A stretch of DNA of 64,000 nt from Desulfotignum sp. (GTDB lineage: Bacteria > Desulfobacterota > Desulfobacteria > Desulfobacterales > Desulfobacteraceae). The stretch is taken from the NCBI GenBank assembly GCA_018399285.1, contig JAGYOW010000001.1, forward strand, positions 93,741 to 157,740. The letters are read 5' to 3'. Shown piece after piece: positions 34,704 through 46,912 of this stretch (position 1 is its first letter; each line of letters opens with the position of its first letter). Position numbers and translations under genes: made by a program. The notes under the pieces are model-generated. The model was given only the letters and a program-made list of their open reading frames with translations, searched no databases and was not told where the DNA came from.

Positions 34704-37054
34704 AAAAAGAACTGATTTCACTGCTGCTGCTGTTTTTGATCATTTTTTTTGCAGTCAGCCTGTTTTCTTTTCATGCCCAGGATCCGGCAATCGGCAATGC
34801 TCCTTTGATCGTGCCTGCCGGCATTCACAATCTGTTTGGCCTGGTGGGCGCCCATGTGGCCGGTTTTTTTGTTTTTCTGTTCGGTGTGGGGGCGTTCTGG
34901 ATTCCCGTGATTCTGTCATTGATCACCCTGTGGTATATCAAGGAAAAATCCGCCCGGGTCATGTGGCTGACTCCGGCCGGCGGTATCATTCTGATGATCT
35001 GTACCGGGGCCGGTTTTTTTCTGTTCAAAGATGCGTATGCGTTTTCCGGCACCCTGGTGCCGGCCGGCGGATGGGTCGGCAGTACCGTGGCCGGGTTTCT
35101 TCTGACCTATGTCAATTCTCTGGGATGTATGATTGTTCTGGTGTTTTTTGCCGTCATCGGATTTATTTTCGCCACCGGCATTTCCATGGTGACGCTGGGC
35201 ACAATGGTGTATCGGAAAACATCAGTTCTGGCTGCGGTCATGCTCCGGGAATTGAAACAATTTTTTGGGTATCTGGGGCAGGGGATCGAACAGATGAAAT
35301 CTGGTTGGCAGTCCTATCGAATGGCGCGTGCGGCCCGTTCAATGACCATTGATACGCCAACCGCGTTGATCCAGAATCAACCGCCAACCGATTCTTCACA
35401 ATTGGAAACGGATCTGCCGCACCCGGATACGTCAAATTCAAAAGGTGCCGGGGATCAAGATGACAGTGATGCCATTGATCTGGATGATGTGTTTTCTCCG
35501 ACCATTGTGGCCCCCCAGGTCGATACCACCGAATATGTATCAGATCGCGTGCTGGCAGATATCCGGCAGCCGGAAGCGTTCAAGCTGCCGCCCATCAATT
35601 TTCTGGAGGAAAAAGTCAAGATCCGGCGGGAAATCGATACGGACAAACTGCAGCAAAAGGCCCGGATCCTGGAAACCAAACTCAATGATTTCAATGTCAA
35701 GGGCGATGTGGTGGAGATCCTGCCGGGACCTGTGATCACCACATTTGAATACCGGCCTGCGCCGGGGATCAAGCTGTCTAAAATCACCGGACTTTCCGAT
35801 GATCTGGCCCTGGCCCTGAGCGCGGTGAGCATCCGGATCGTGGCCCCCATCCCGGGCCGGGATGTGGTGGGCATCGAAATTCCCAATGACGAACGGGAAA
35901 TGGTGAACCTGCGGGAAATGGTCGCTTCCAGGGATTTCATCCAGTCTGATTCCATGCTCACTTTGGGCTTAGGCAAGGATCTCATGGGACGGCCGGTGAT
36001 CACCAAGATGGACAAAATGCCCCATCTGCTCATTGCCGGAGCCACGGGCACCGGTAAAAGCGTGGGCCTCAACGCCATGATTATCAGTTTGTTGTACAAG
36101 GCGACCCCGGATGATGTCAAATTCATCATGATCGATCCCAAACGCATCGAGCTCTCGGTTTACAATGACATTCCCCATTTGATTTCCCCGGTGGTCACGG
36201 ACATGAAAAAAGCCACCAACGCCCTTTTCTGGGCCGTGAAAGAGATGGAGCGGCGGTATGAGCTGCTGGAGGAAAACGGGCTGCGGAACCTGGCCCAGTA
36301 CAATGACATGGTCCGGGAAAAAAATCGATCCTATGCCGCCCGGTCTGCGGATGATCCGGAACATGAGACCGGAGACGATCTGCCGCTTCAAGAACCGCTT
36401 CCCTATATCGTCGGTGATTGTGGATGAGCTGTCGGATCTGATGATGGTGGCATCAAGGATGTGGAGTTTGCTTTGACCCGGCTGGCCCAGATGGCCAGGC
36501 CGCAGGCATTCATATCATCATCGCCACCCAGCGGCCGTCCGCGGATGTGCTCACCGGGACCATCAAGGCCAATTTTCCCACATGGATTCTCTTTTCAGGT
36601 CTCCTCCAAGATCGACGGCCGGATCATCATGGACCAGGGCGGGGCTGAAAGCCTTTTAGGGAACGGAGACATGCTGTTCTGCCCGCCCGGGACCGGAAAA
36701 CTCATGCGGATACAGGGGGCTTATATATCTGAAAAGGAAATTGCCAAAATCACCGGTTTTCTCAAAGAGCAGCGCACCCCGGAATATGATGAAAATGTCA
36801 CCAAAGGGGATGACGAGGAGGAAACAAGAGAATTTGATGAGGCGGATTATGACGAAAAATATGATGAGGCTGTGGCTGTGGTCACCCAGTCCGGCCAGGC
36901 CTCCATTTCTTATGTGCAAAGACGGCTTCGCATTGGATATAACCGGGCGGCCCGGCTCATTGAAATCATGGAACATGAAGGCATTATCGGCCCCCAGATC
37001 GGCACCAAACCCAGAGAGATCCTGGTGAAAAACTATGACGAAGATGGATTTTGA
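34700..37054 (+). CDS. ftsK: DNA translocase FtsK, interrupted by indels at 36410-36590
   Basis: Septal DNA pump that moves chromosome termini and activates XerCD. Four N-terminal membrane helices lie at about 5-170. A short acidic linker follows, then the alpha-beta motor: [21 protein letters not shown], Walker [15 protein letters not shown] near 450, and [18 protein letters not shown]. Near the Walker B the frame is lost at 36411, and at least four indels occur by 36590, although [21 protein letters not shown] and [16 protein letters not shown] can be read in neighbouring frames. It is clean again from [10 protein letters not shown] through the gamma wHTH ([28 protein letters not shown]), ending at 37054. 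Intact in life most likely; the break looks like sequence error. Confidence 0.88.
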
Positions 37055-37658
37055 TTTTCTGCATGCTGTCAAAGGATTTATGGCGGATGAAGAGGCAACG
37101 CGGCTTCATGACCTGGCTCTGGCTGCCGCACCCATGGGCCCCGTTCTGGAGATCGGTTCCTATTGCGGTCTTTCCGCTGCAGTGATCGGATCAGCCTGCA
37201 AACAGACCCACAGCACACTTTTTTCCATTGATCACCATACCGGATCCGAAGAACAGCAGCCCGGTGAGGAATATTTTGATCCGGACCTGTACGACAAAAC
37301 CATGGGACAAATCAATACGCTGCCTTTTTTGTTAAAAACCATTGAAACTGCCGGTCTTGCGGATTATGTGGTTCCCATGGTCTGTGCATCCGCTGTGGCC
37401 GGCAAGATGTGGCGCACCCCTTTGTCCATGGTATTTATTGACGGGGGGCATTCGTTTGATGCGGTGTATCAGGATTTTCTGACCTGGTCTCCCCATGTCA
37501 TGGCCAATGGGTTTCTGGTTTTTCACGATATTTTCCTGGATCCTGCCCGGGGCGGACAAGCCCCCAGGCAGGTTTATGACATTGCCCTGCAAACCGGCGA
37601 TTATATTGAGCTTCCCATGACAAACACCCTGGGGGTGTTACAGCAGAAATCTGTGTGA
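37035..37658 (+). CDS. Class I SAM-dependent methyltransferase (Methyltransf_24-like)
   Basis: A 207-aa cytosolic protein with a Rossmann SAM domain: LEIGSYCGLSAAVIGSA near 36-52 (motif I), TLFSIDHHTGSEEQ (motif II acidic residue) and MVFIDGGHSFDAVYQDFLTWSPHVMANGFLVFHDI near 132-166, which is the Methyltransf_24/O-methyltransferase layout. The substrate is unknown. It starts 20 nt inside the end of ftsK. A 56-nt gap separates it from the convergent methyltransferase at 37714. Confidence 0.82.
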   Translation: MTKMDFDFLHAVKGFMADEEATRLHDLALAAAPMGPVLEIGSYCGLSAAVIGSACKQTHSTLFSIDHHTGSEEQQPGEEYFDPDLYDKTMGQINTLPFLLKTIETAGLADYVVPMVCASAVAGKMWRTPLSMVFIDGGHSFDAVYQDFLTWSPHVMANGFLVFHDIFLDPARGGQAPRQVYDIALQTGDYIELPMTNTLGVLQQKSV

Positions 37659-37713
37659 GAAAGAAAAATAATGACCCATGCCGGTTCCGGTGCCGTCTGG
37701 GATCTATGCCGGG

Positions 37714-38439
37714 TCATGTCAGACCAGATGTTTGTTTCCTGAAATACAGTACCAGGCTTTTTCCCAGCAGAGGATTGAACAATCGATCCAGAAACCGGGT
37801 GACTTTCGGTTTTTTCATCATATCCCACACCAGCAGTCGGTGATACAGGTTCACCAGAAATGAATCACTGCGGTTCACCCCCACCAGGCATTTAAGCCAC
37901 CAGTAAGGGGCGTGGATGCTGTGGGCAAAATGGGCCCCTGAAAAGGTCATGTGGTTGTCAGAGAATTTTTTTATCAGATCGTTTTTGCGGTAGATTCTCA
38001 CATGTCCCATGTCTGCGGCGGTGTAGTCATCCGACAGATGCCAGCAGATTTTTTCCGGATAAAACCGGGGCACACTGACCGCCAGGATCCGGCCGGGCTT
38101 GAGAATCCTTACCAGTTCCGATATTGCCGTCTCATCATCCGGGATATGTTCCAGCACTTCAGAACAGATCACCGCATCCATACACGCCTGTTTGAACGGC
38201 AGGCAGGTGACATCCATGCACGACAGATCGAACCGGGCGCAGGACAGATCGTTCAATGCCTGATGAAATACCAGTTTTTCCCGGGTGGTCTTCAGGTTGT
38301 CATATCCGAAATCCGCCCCGATACACACGGTGTTGTTCGCCCGGCAGGCCTCAACCATATGCCGGCCTTCGCCGCACCCCATATCCAGGATCCGGTCCCC
38401 GGGGCGGATTTCGAGCCGGTCAAAATCAATGGTAATCAT
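37714..38439 (-). CDS. SAM-dependent methyltransferase (UbiE/Methyltransf_11-like)
   Basis: A 241-aa methyltransferase. Motif I LDMGCGEGRHMVEAC lies near 19-33; further signs are GADFGYDNLKTTRE, DVTCLPFKQACMDAVICSEVLEHIPD near 86-111, and ELVRILKPGRILAVSVPRFYPE. The C-terminal half carries WHLSDDYTAADMGHVRIY, common in surface-glycan and lipid methyltransferases. It overlaps the end of the GT4 gene by 14 nt, so the two probably act on the same envelope product (inference). Confidence 0.85.
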   Translation of the reverse strand: MITIDFDRLEIRPGDRILDMGCGEGRHMVEACRANNTVCIGADFGYDNLKTTREKLVFHQALNDLSCARFDLSCMDVTCLPFKQACMDAVICSEVLEHIPDDETAISELVRILKPGRILAVSVPRFYPEKICWHLSDDYTAADMGHVRIYRKNDLIKKFSDNHMTFSGAHFAHSIHAPYWWLKCLVGVNRSDSFLVNLYHRLLVWDMMKKPKVTRFLDRLFNPLLGKSLVLYFRKQTSGLT

Positions 38440-39659
38440 GGATAATGTCTCTGTACGTCTGAACGGTTTTTTGGGCCGTGGCCTCCCATGTGAAATGAGC
38501 CATCACCCGGTCATACCCTTTTTGGGCCAGGATTTCCCGCCGGGCCGGATCATCTAAAAGCTTGAGAATGGCTGTTTCCAGGGCCGCACTGTCCCCCGGA
38601 GGAACCAGTTCGGTCTCCAGCAAAGATCTTTTCTACTTCCGGCAATGCCCCGCCGGTGGTGCAGATCACCGGGATCCGACGGGCCATGGCTTCTCCCACC
38701 CGGCAGTCCGAATCCTTCATACAATGAAGGCACCACTGCCAAAGTGAGCTCAGCATATTCAGGCAAAACCGGGTTTGGCTGTACGCCCAGTAAATTCAAT
38801 ATAGGGTGCCAGGTCCAGTTGCCCGAGATCAGCCGCTCAACCCCGCCGTTTTTTTGGGAGAGCCGATGACCACCAGAGGAAGATCCGTCTTTTTTGCAAT
38901 GTTTTTCACGGCATAAAGCAAATGATACAATCCTTTGAGCGGGGTATCCGCCAGGTGGTGACAATAATCCGGTTGTTTATTTTTTTTACGGTTTCAGGGG
39001 ATGAAAGCTGGCAGTATCAATACCGTTGGGAATGATGGAAAACCGGTGTTCAGATGGAAAATTCCTTTGAAATATCCTGTTTGGATACCCCGGAAACCGT
39101 CGAATCCCTGGGCAGTTTCTGGCCGCTTTTTTGCATATGAATAAAGGAATACCCGCATCGCAACGCTTTGATTTTTGTAAAAGAACCGGGTGGCTTTCAC
39201 TGCCAGCCGGCGATCCCTGATATCGGTGGTGGATGGTGGCGGTGACCGGCACTTTTTCATCAAAGACAGCAGGCCATAGGACAGACTCTGGTTGTCATGG
39301 ATGATGTCATACCGGGATTCTCTGCCTTTGAGATGGCGGACCACCCGCTTGCCGAAGGTCCAGGGTTCCGGATATCCCATGGTGCACACATCCAGCCATT
39401 CCATCAGATTGATCCAGTCGGAAAGTTCTGAAATACTGGGAGTGCGGAACAGATCATTTGGGTTGTACAGATCCAGGGTCCGGAGCATGGTCAGTCCGGC
39501 ATGACCGTTGAGCTGGGGATCCGGCGGCCCGGCTATGACCTCCACCTGATGTCCTAAATCAGACAATGCCCGGCTCAAGTGTCGGATATACACCCCTTGG
39601 CCGCCGCAATGGGGGTTGCTCCGATAAGACAGTAACGCTATTTTAAGTGAAGAGTTCAT
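38426..39659 (-). pseudogene. GT4-family glycosyltransferase, frame broken at several points
   Basis: A retaining glycosyltransferase, probably for a surface glycan. The N-terminal Rossmann domain reads cleanly to about codon 140: MNSSLKIALLSYRSNPHCGGQGVYIRHLSRAL, then VEVIAGPPDPQL and YDIIHDNQSLSYGLLSL. From about 39245 to 38600 the frame shifts repeatedly, though AVKATRFFY, SPKKNGGVERLISG-type sequence, AELTLAVVPSLYEGFGLP and EAMARRIPVICTTGGALPEV (the GT4 donor-site E-x7-E region) are readable in turn. The last 65 codons are intact and end HDYH. The damage resembles that in pyrH/frr, so sequence error is a likely cause; true decay is possible because this gene is not essential. It starts 12 nt past the tRNA-Arg, without a visible ribosome site. 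Confidence 0.75.
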
Positions 39660-39671
39660 CAAAGAAGTGTT

Positions 39672-39747
39672 TGGTGCGCCCGGCTGGAATCGAACCAGCG
39701 ATTTTCAGCTTCGGAGGCTGACGTCTTATCCACTGGACTACGGGCGC
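39672..39747 (-). tRNA. tRNA-Arg, anticodon CCG
   Basis: A complete 76-nt cloverleaf with encoded CCA. The acceptor stem GCGCCCG pairs with CGGGCGC and the discriminator is A. The anticodon arm TCAGC-CTCCGAA-GCTGA gives CCG (reads CGG), and the T loop is TTCGATT. It lies 32 nt behind folC and 12 nt before the GT4 gene on the same strand, so it may be processed from the rpsU-folC transcript. Confidence 0.96.
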
Positions 39748-39779
39748 ATGGAAAAAACAAGCGTGAATATAACAGATTG

Positions 39780-41081
39780 TCAAAAAAAATCCAGATCAAA
39801 TTTTTCCTTGGCCTCTCCGGCAACGTATAAAGACCCGGCAATACACACGGCATCTTGTTTGGAAGTGTTTGAAATTGCATAAGATACTGCATCTGATACC
39901 GTTTCTATCACCTGGATTTGTCCGTTGAAAATTTTTTCAGATGCTGCCGTCAGCACAGCCGTCGGCAGGCTTCGGTCGATTTTTGCCCGGGTAATGATCA
40001 CCCGGTGGGCCACGGAAAGCAGATGCTTTAGCATGGCTTCATAGGGTTTGTCATCCAGAATACCGATGACCAGTGTCAGTTTTCTGCCGGTCAGGGTGGC
40101 GGACAGATATCTGGCCAACACCCTGGCTGCTTGTAAATTGTGGGCCCCGTCCAGGATGACCAGCGGGTTCTGTTGAATCACTTCCAGCCGTCCGGGCCAT
40201 CGGGTGCCGGCCAGGCCCTGTTTGACCAGTTCACACGTCAGCTGGTACCGGGAATCATTTTTTTTGTGGCGGTCAAAAATCAACTCACACGCGGCCAGGG
40301 CCATGCCCAGATTTTCCTTTTGATGGTCTCCGGGCAAGGGCGGTGTGATGTCTGGAATGCGAAAATTCAGTCCCCGATATGTAACGGTTGCTTTGTTCGG
40401 GGTTTTTCGGACAAAAAAGTCCTGTTTGTACTGATACATCGGTGCATTTTTTTCTTTGGCAATCTGCTTGAGGGTGCGGATTCCCGACGGCTGGCTCACA
40501 CTGGTGACCAGCGGGGTGAAGGGTTTGATGATCCCGCCTTTTTCCGTTGCCAGGGCCTGGATGGTTGTGCCCAGATACTGGGTGTGTTCAATGGACAGGT
40601 TGGTGATCACGCCAACGGCGGGTTCGATAATATTGGTGGCGTCGAATCGCCCCCCCATACCGGTTTCAATCACGGCCCAGTCCACCTGTTGTGCGGCAAA
40701 ATAATAAAAAGCCATGGCAGTGGCAATCTCAAAGAATGTGGCGTTTCTGTCACCGATATCCGCGGCATTCACGGCTTCATACGCTGAAACCACGTCCGCA
40801 TCCGAAATCATCTGTCCATTGATGCAGATTCGTTCGTTGAATCGGACCAGATGGGGGGAGGTGTATATACCGGTTTTAAAACCGGCCGCCTGTAAGATGG
40901 CGGCGATATAGGTGGCCGTGGACCCTTTGCCGTTGGTACCAGCCACATGCACACAAGGATATTTTTTTTCAGGATGGCCCAGACGTGCCAGGATATTCTG
41001 AATGGTTTCCAGCTCCAGTTTGATACCGAACCGGCCCAGCTGGTAGATTTTTTCAAGACACTTCTGGTAAGTTTCAGCCAT
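39780..41081 (-). CDS. folC: Bifunctional dihydrofolate/folylpolyglutamate synthase FolC
   Basis: Adds glutamate to dihydropteroate and to folates. The 433-aa enzyme has the Mur-ligase ATP motif VAGTNGKGSTATYIAA near 43-58, IYTSPHLVRFNERI near 70-83, VIETGMGGRFDATN near 135-148, the GVITNLSIEHTQYLG motif, and GTRWPGRLEVIQQNPLVILDGAHN near 290-313. The ATG at 41081 is used, with a GTG at 41090 as alternative; neither has a strong ribosome site. It lies between rpsU (66 nt) and tRNA-Arg. Confidence 0.95.
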   Translation of the reverse strand: MAETYQKCLEKIYQLGRFGIKLELETIQNILARLGHPEKKYPCVHVAGTNGKGSTATYIAAILQAAGFKTGIYTSPHLVRFNERICINGQMISDADVVSAYEAVNAADIGDRNATFFEIATAMAFYYFAAQQVDWAVIETGMGGRFDATNIIEPAVGVITNLSIEHTQYLGTTIQALATEKGGIIKPFTPLVTSVSQPSGIRTLKQIAKEKNAPMYQYKQDFFVRKTPNKATVTYRGLNFRIPDITPPLPGDHQKENLGMALAACELIFDRHKKNDSRYQLTCELVKQGLAGTRWPGRLEVIQQNPLVILDGAHNLQAARVLARYLSATLTGRKLTLVIGILDDKPYEAMLKHLLSVAHRVIITRAKIDRSLPTAVLTAASEKIFNGQIQVIETVSDAVSYAISNTSKQDAVCIAGSLYVAGEAKEKFDLDFF

Positions 41082-41147
41082 AGTCCGCACATAAAAATCC
41101 CGGCATTCCTTGGATCAAAACGGTCTGCCGGGACAGGTTTAAATGGT

Positions 41148-41357
41148 TTATTTGCGTTTTCTGCGGGATTTGGAAGCTGCGATCCGCTGTCTACGCATTG
41201 CTTCGCGCATCTTACGTCTTCGGTATTGACACGGTTTTTCAAAATGCTTTTTCACTTTGAGCCGTTTGAAGAGTCCATCATTCTGGATTTTTTTCTTCAA
41301 AATTCTCAACGCTTTTTCAACATCGTTGTCAATCACTGTGACAGTAATTTCTTTCAA
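41148..41357 (-). CDS. rpsU: 30S ribosomal protein S21
   Basis: Small basic protein that aids initiation-factor-free mRNA binding in the 30S subunit. It has 69 residues, MKEITVTVIDNDVEKALRILKKK, then RLKVKKHFEKPCQYRRRKMREAMRRQ and an Arg/Lys-rich tail. It starts with TTG: AAGGGG lies about 9 nt upstream, and the nearby ATG at 41363 is out of frame. A promoter is predicted 37-65 nt upstream. folC follows on the same strand. Confidence 0.95.
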   Translation of the reverse strand: MKEITVTVIDNDVEKALRILKKKIQNDGLFKRLKVKKHFEKPCQYRRRKMREAMRRQRIAASKSRRKRK

Positions 41358-41393
41358 AAAACATCGCCCCTTTCATGGTGGATTTAAATACGC

Positions 41394-41422
41394 AAAATAT
41401 TCATAACCCGACTTTATATCAA
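41394..41422 (-). promoter_or_regulatory. Putative rpsU-folC promoter
   Basis: Minus strand TTGATA, 17-bp spacer, TATTTT, in the gap after adk. Confidence 0.47.
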
Positions 41423-41453
41423 ACCCCAATAATGAATGCAAGTAAAACTTGGA

Positions 41454-42128
41454 TTACAGTTTGGACAGCAGCTCGTCAGTGACCTCATTGAGCGGGGCTT
41501 CGCCGGTCAGCGTGATATATTTGATGGTATCATCCTTGGCTGCCAGGTTTTTAAAGTAATATGCGGCCGCCAGGGTGCCCGTGTCCGTGTCGTAGTAAAT
41601 GGAATGGCGTTTGTCAATGGCGGTTTCGTCCTGGTCGTCATCTCTGGCGCTCAAAGCACCGCCGCACACCCGGCATTTGTCTCCGTCCGGTTTGATGGCA
41701 TCGATGAAAATGTTGTTGGGATGGTTGTTGTCGTTTTCACACAAACGACGGCCCATGATCCGGTTTTTGGCCACCTGCCGGTCCAGAATCATTTCAATGA
41801 CATAATTAAGCTTCATGCCGGCTTCTTCCAGGGATGCATGCAGTTTTTCCGCCTGGACCTTGTTTCTGGGAAAGCCATCCAGAAGCCATCCATTTTTGCA
41901 GTCCTCTTTTTGCAGCCGGTCCAGCACCATGGGGATGGTGATCTCGTCGGGCACCAGATCGCCTTTGTCGATATAGGCTTTGGCTTTTTTGCCCAGCTCG
42001 GTGCCGCCTTTGATATTTTCCCTGAAAATACCGCCGGATTCAATGTGGGCAATATTGAATTTATCCTTGAGAATGGCACCCTGGGTGCCTTTGCCGCTGC
42101 CGTTGGGTCCGAAAAATAAAATGTTCAT
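41454..42128 (-). CDS. adk: Adenylate kinase
   Basis: Interconverts ATP, ADP and AMP. The 224 aa have the P-loop FGPNGSGKGTQG at 5-16, an AMP-binding region HIESGGIFRENI, WLLDGFPRNKVQAE (usual DGFPRT is DGFPRN) and a LID segment GRRLCENDNNHP with CRVCGGALSARDDDQDETAIDKR, where a CxxC is present but the complete four-Cys zinc set is not. The C-terminus differs from the standard form. AAAGGAG is 7 nt before the ATG at 42128; the ATG at 42149 lacks one. It is divergent from eno. Confidence 0.94.
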   Translation of the reverse strand: MNILFFGPNGSGKGTQGAILKDKFNIAHIESGGIFRENIKGGTELGKKAKAYIDKGDLVPDEITIPMVLDRLQKEDCKNGWLLDGFPRNKVQAEKLHASLEEAGMKLNYVIEMILDRQVAKNRIMGRRLCENDNNHPNNIFIDAIKPDGDKCRVCGGALSARDDDQDETAIDKRHSIYYDTDTGTLAAAYYFKNLAAKDDTIKYITLTGEAPLNEVTDELLSKL

Positions 42129-42200
42129 AAAATCTCCTTTTTTATCCATGAATTAAACATGTCAAACAAACATGTCTTGCATTTTAAACAACCTTTTCTA

Positions 42201-42227
42201 CTTATAAGAGGTGTCCGGGTTTGTCAA
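42201..42227 (-). promoter_or_regulatory. Putative adk promoter
   Basis: Minus strand TTGACA and TATAAG with a short 15-bp spacer. Both boxes are good; the spacing is below optimal. Confidence 0.4.
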
Positions 42228-42330
42228 GATAAAGCCGGTATCAATCGGGGCTGCTGGATCAAACGGTGCAAAGAAAAAATGAATGGAATGTCTGCATAAG
42301 GCCGGGCCGGTAAATTATTTGGATTAGTGC

Positions 42331-42359
42331 TTGAATGTCAAATGGGGAATTGGTATTAA
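42331..42359 (+). promoter_or_regulatory. Putative eno promoter
   Basis: TTGAAT, 17-bp spacer, TATTAA with TGG in front (extended -10). The leader to the eno ATG is about 55 nt. Confidence 0.55.
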
Positions 42360-45337
<2,978 letters not shown>

Positions 45338-45356
45338 ACCCAGAGGAAATTTTTTC

Positions 45357-45962
45357 ATGGAAACTGCGGTGATCATCAAAAACCAGACCATCCGGCTCCA
45401 GGCCCTGCTGGGCAAAGGTACCGGTAATCGCGGGGTGGTGATCACCCATCCCCATCCATTGTATGGGGGGAATATGGTTAACCCGATGGTGGTCCGGACC
45501 GCGTCTGCTTTTGCTCAGCAGGGATTTACCACGTTGCGGTTCAATTTCCGGGGCACGGGCGGCAGCTCCGGCATGTACGACAACGGCCATGGAGAACAAA
45601 CCGATGTCATTGCAGCGCTTGAATTTCTCAAAGACCAGGGATGCGACCCCCTTTATCTGGCGGGCTACTCTTTTGGATCCCGGGTCAATGCATCGGTCGT
45701 GGCCGGCGGTTATGACATTTTTGACCATATCATGATTTCACCCCCCGTGGCTTTCATGTCTTTTGACGATATCGCGGCATTGCCGTCCACCGGCCTGGTC
45801 ATCACCGGCCAGAACGATGAAATCGCTCCGCCTGACAGAATCCAGGCCCATCTTGACCGCTGGGGGATTACGCCGCGGGTTGAGGTTATTCCGGGGTGTG
45901 ATCATTTTTATGCCGGGTGTCTGGACCTGCTCCATAATAATCTGATACATTATTTGTCATAA
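45357..45962 (+). CDS. Alpha/beta hydrolase
   Basis: A small 201-aa cytosolic hydrolase. The fold motifs are GVVITHPHPLYGGNM at about 24-38, LRFNFRGTGGSSGMYDNGHGEQTD at about 61-84 and the nucleophile elbow LAGYSFGSRV (GYSFGS) near 100-109. The acid is in TGQNDEIAPPDRI and the catalytic His in GCDHFYAG. The HPHPLYGG region marks the KtedonAB/YtfL-like subgroup (serine esterase-like). The substrate is unknown. AGAGGAAATTTTT precedes the ATG. It is probably the last gene of the eno-pyrG unit. Confidence 0.85.
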   Translation: METAVIIKNQTIRLQALLGKGTGNRGVVITHPHPLYGGNMVNPMVVRTASAFAQQGFTTLRFNFRGTGGSSGMYDNGHGEQTDVIAALEFLKDQGCDPLYLAGYSFGSRVNASVVAGGYDIFDHIMISPPVAFMSFDDIAALPSTGLVITGQNDEIAPPDRIQAHLDRWGITPRVEVIPGCDHFYAGCLDLLHNNLIHYLS

Positions 45963-45966
45963 GGTA

Positions 45967-45995
45967 TTGATATTTTTTAAGCATAAAATTATGTT
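45967..45995 (+). promoter_or_regulatory. Putative promoter for the TPR-SPOR gene and rsmG
   Basis: TTGATA, 17-bp spacer, TATGTT, located 28 bp before the ATG at 46023. Confidence 0.38.
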
Positions 45996-46022
45996 CGTAA
46001 CCTCTGATAAATTCGGAGAGCC

Positions 46023-46907
46023 ATGATACGAAAAAGCACAATACCGGTATGTTTGTTTGTTTGTTTTCTAAGTGCAACCGTGTTTGCGTCTCAGAAAAAA
46101 CAATTGTTTGAAACAGGGATCGACCATATGAAGCAGCATCGGTATGAGGCGGCCGTTGATGTGTTTACCGAGCTGATCGAGCTGGATCCTGACAATCCGG
46201 ATGCCTATAAAAACAGAGGCGTGGCTTATATGAAACTGTCTCAGTACGATCCGGCCATCCGGGATTTTGAAAAAACAAGGCAGTTGATGCCGGATTTGAA
46301 AGGGTTGCACAGCAATCTGGGTGTGGCCTGGTACTACAAAGGAGAATACGAAAAAGCCATTGCAAATTATGACATGGAGATCGCGCTTTCGCCGGACAGC
46401 CATTATACCTATTTCAACCGGGCTATCAGCTGGGCTGAACTCAAAGAATTTGACAAAAGCCTGGAGGATATTGCCCGGACATTGACACTGGTACCCGATT
46501 ATTATCAGGCCTATTGCCTGAAAGGGGACCTGTATCTGGAACTGGGTGACATTGAGGCAGCCCGGACTGCTTATCAAAAAGCGGTTGAAGTGGATCCTGA
46601 AATGGCTTATGCCATTAATCAACTGGAAAAATTAGGCCCGGTTTCGGTCGTTCAAGAACCTGAACCTGAATATGAAATCCAGACCGGCGCGTTCCAGATT
46701 CGGGAAAATGCCCGGAAGCAATTGAAAGAACTCCAGGCAAAAGGCTATGATGCCCGGATTCTTATCCTGACCCGTTCCAACGACGTGACCTGGCATCTGG
46801 TGCGGACCGGTCGCTTTTTCGATCGGGAGACAGCAGACCAGGCAATGGCGGATTTTATCGAAAAAACCGGCATGAAAGTCTATGTGAGACCCTGGAACCG
46901 GTTTTGA
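46023..46907 (+). CDS. Exported TPR and SPOR domain protein
   Basis: A 294-aa envelope protein. An N-terminal signal peptide (MIRKSTIPVCLFVCFLSATVFA) with cleavage near 22-23 puts it in the periplasm. It carries about five tetratricopeptide repeats (about 25-205, e.g. FTELIELDPDNPDAYKNRGVAY and YEKAIANYDMEIALSPDSHYTYFNRA). A C-terminal SPOR domain follows (about 215-290, YEIQTGAFQIRENARKQLKELQAKGYDARI). SPOR domains bind glycans denuded of peptide at the septum, so a division or cell-wall role is likely (inference). GGAGAGCC precedes the ATG. Confidence 0.88.
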   Translation: MIRKSTIPVCLFVCFLSATVFASQKKQLFETGIDHMKQHRYEAAVDVFTELIELDPDNPDAYKNRGVAYMKLSQYDPAIRDFEKTRQLMPDLKGLHSNLGVAWYYKGEYEKAIANYDMEIALSPDSHYTYFNRAISWAELKEFDKSLEDIARTLTLVPDYYQAYCLKGDLYLELGDIEAARTAYQKAVEVDPEMAYAINQLEKLGPVSVVQEPEPEYEIQTGAFQIRENARKQLKELQAKGYDARILILTRSNDVTWHLVRTGRFFDRETADQAMADFIEKTGMKVYVRPWNRF

Positions 46908-46912
46908 ATCCC

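Noticed and set aside
33654..34721. 355-aa minus-strand open frame opposite RNase J
   Set aside because: Shadow of a complete rnj with all motifs; no ribosome site.
39672..39747. tRNA-Arg(CCG) as an attachment site of an integrated element
   Set aside because: No integrase, no repeated tRNA end and no composition change were seen around it.
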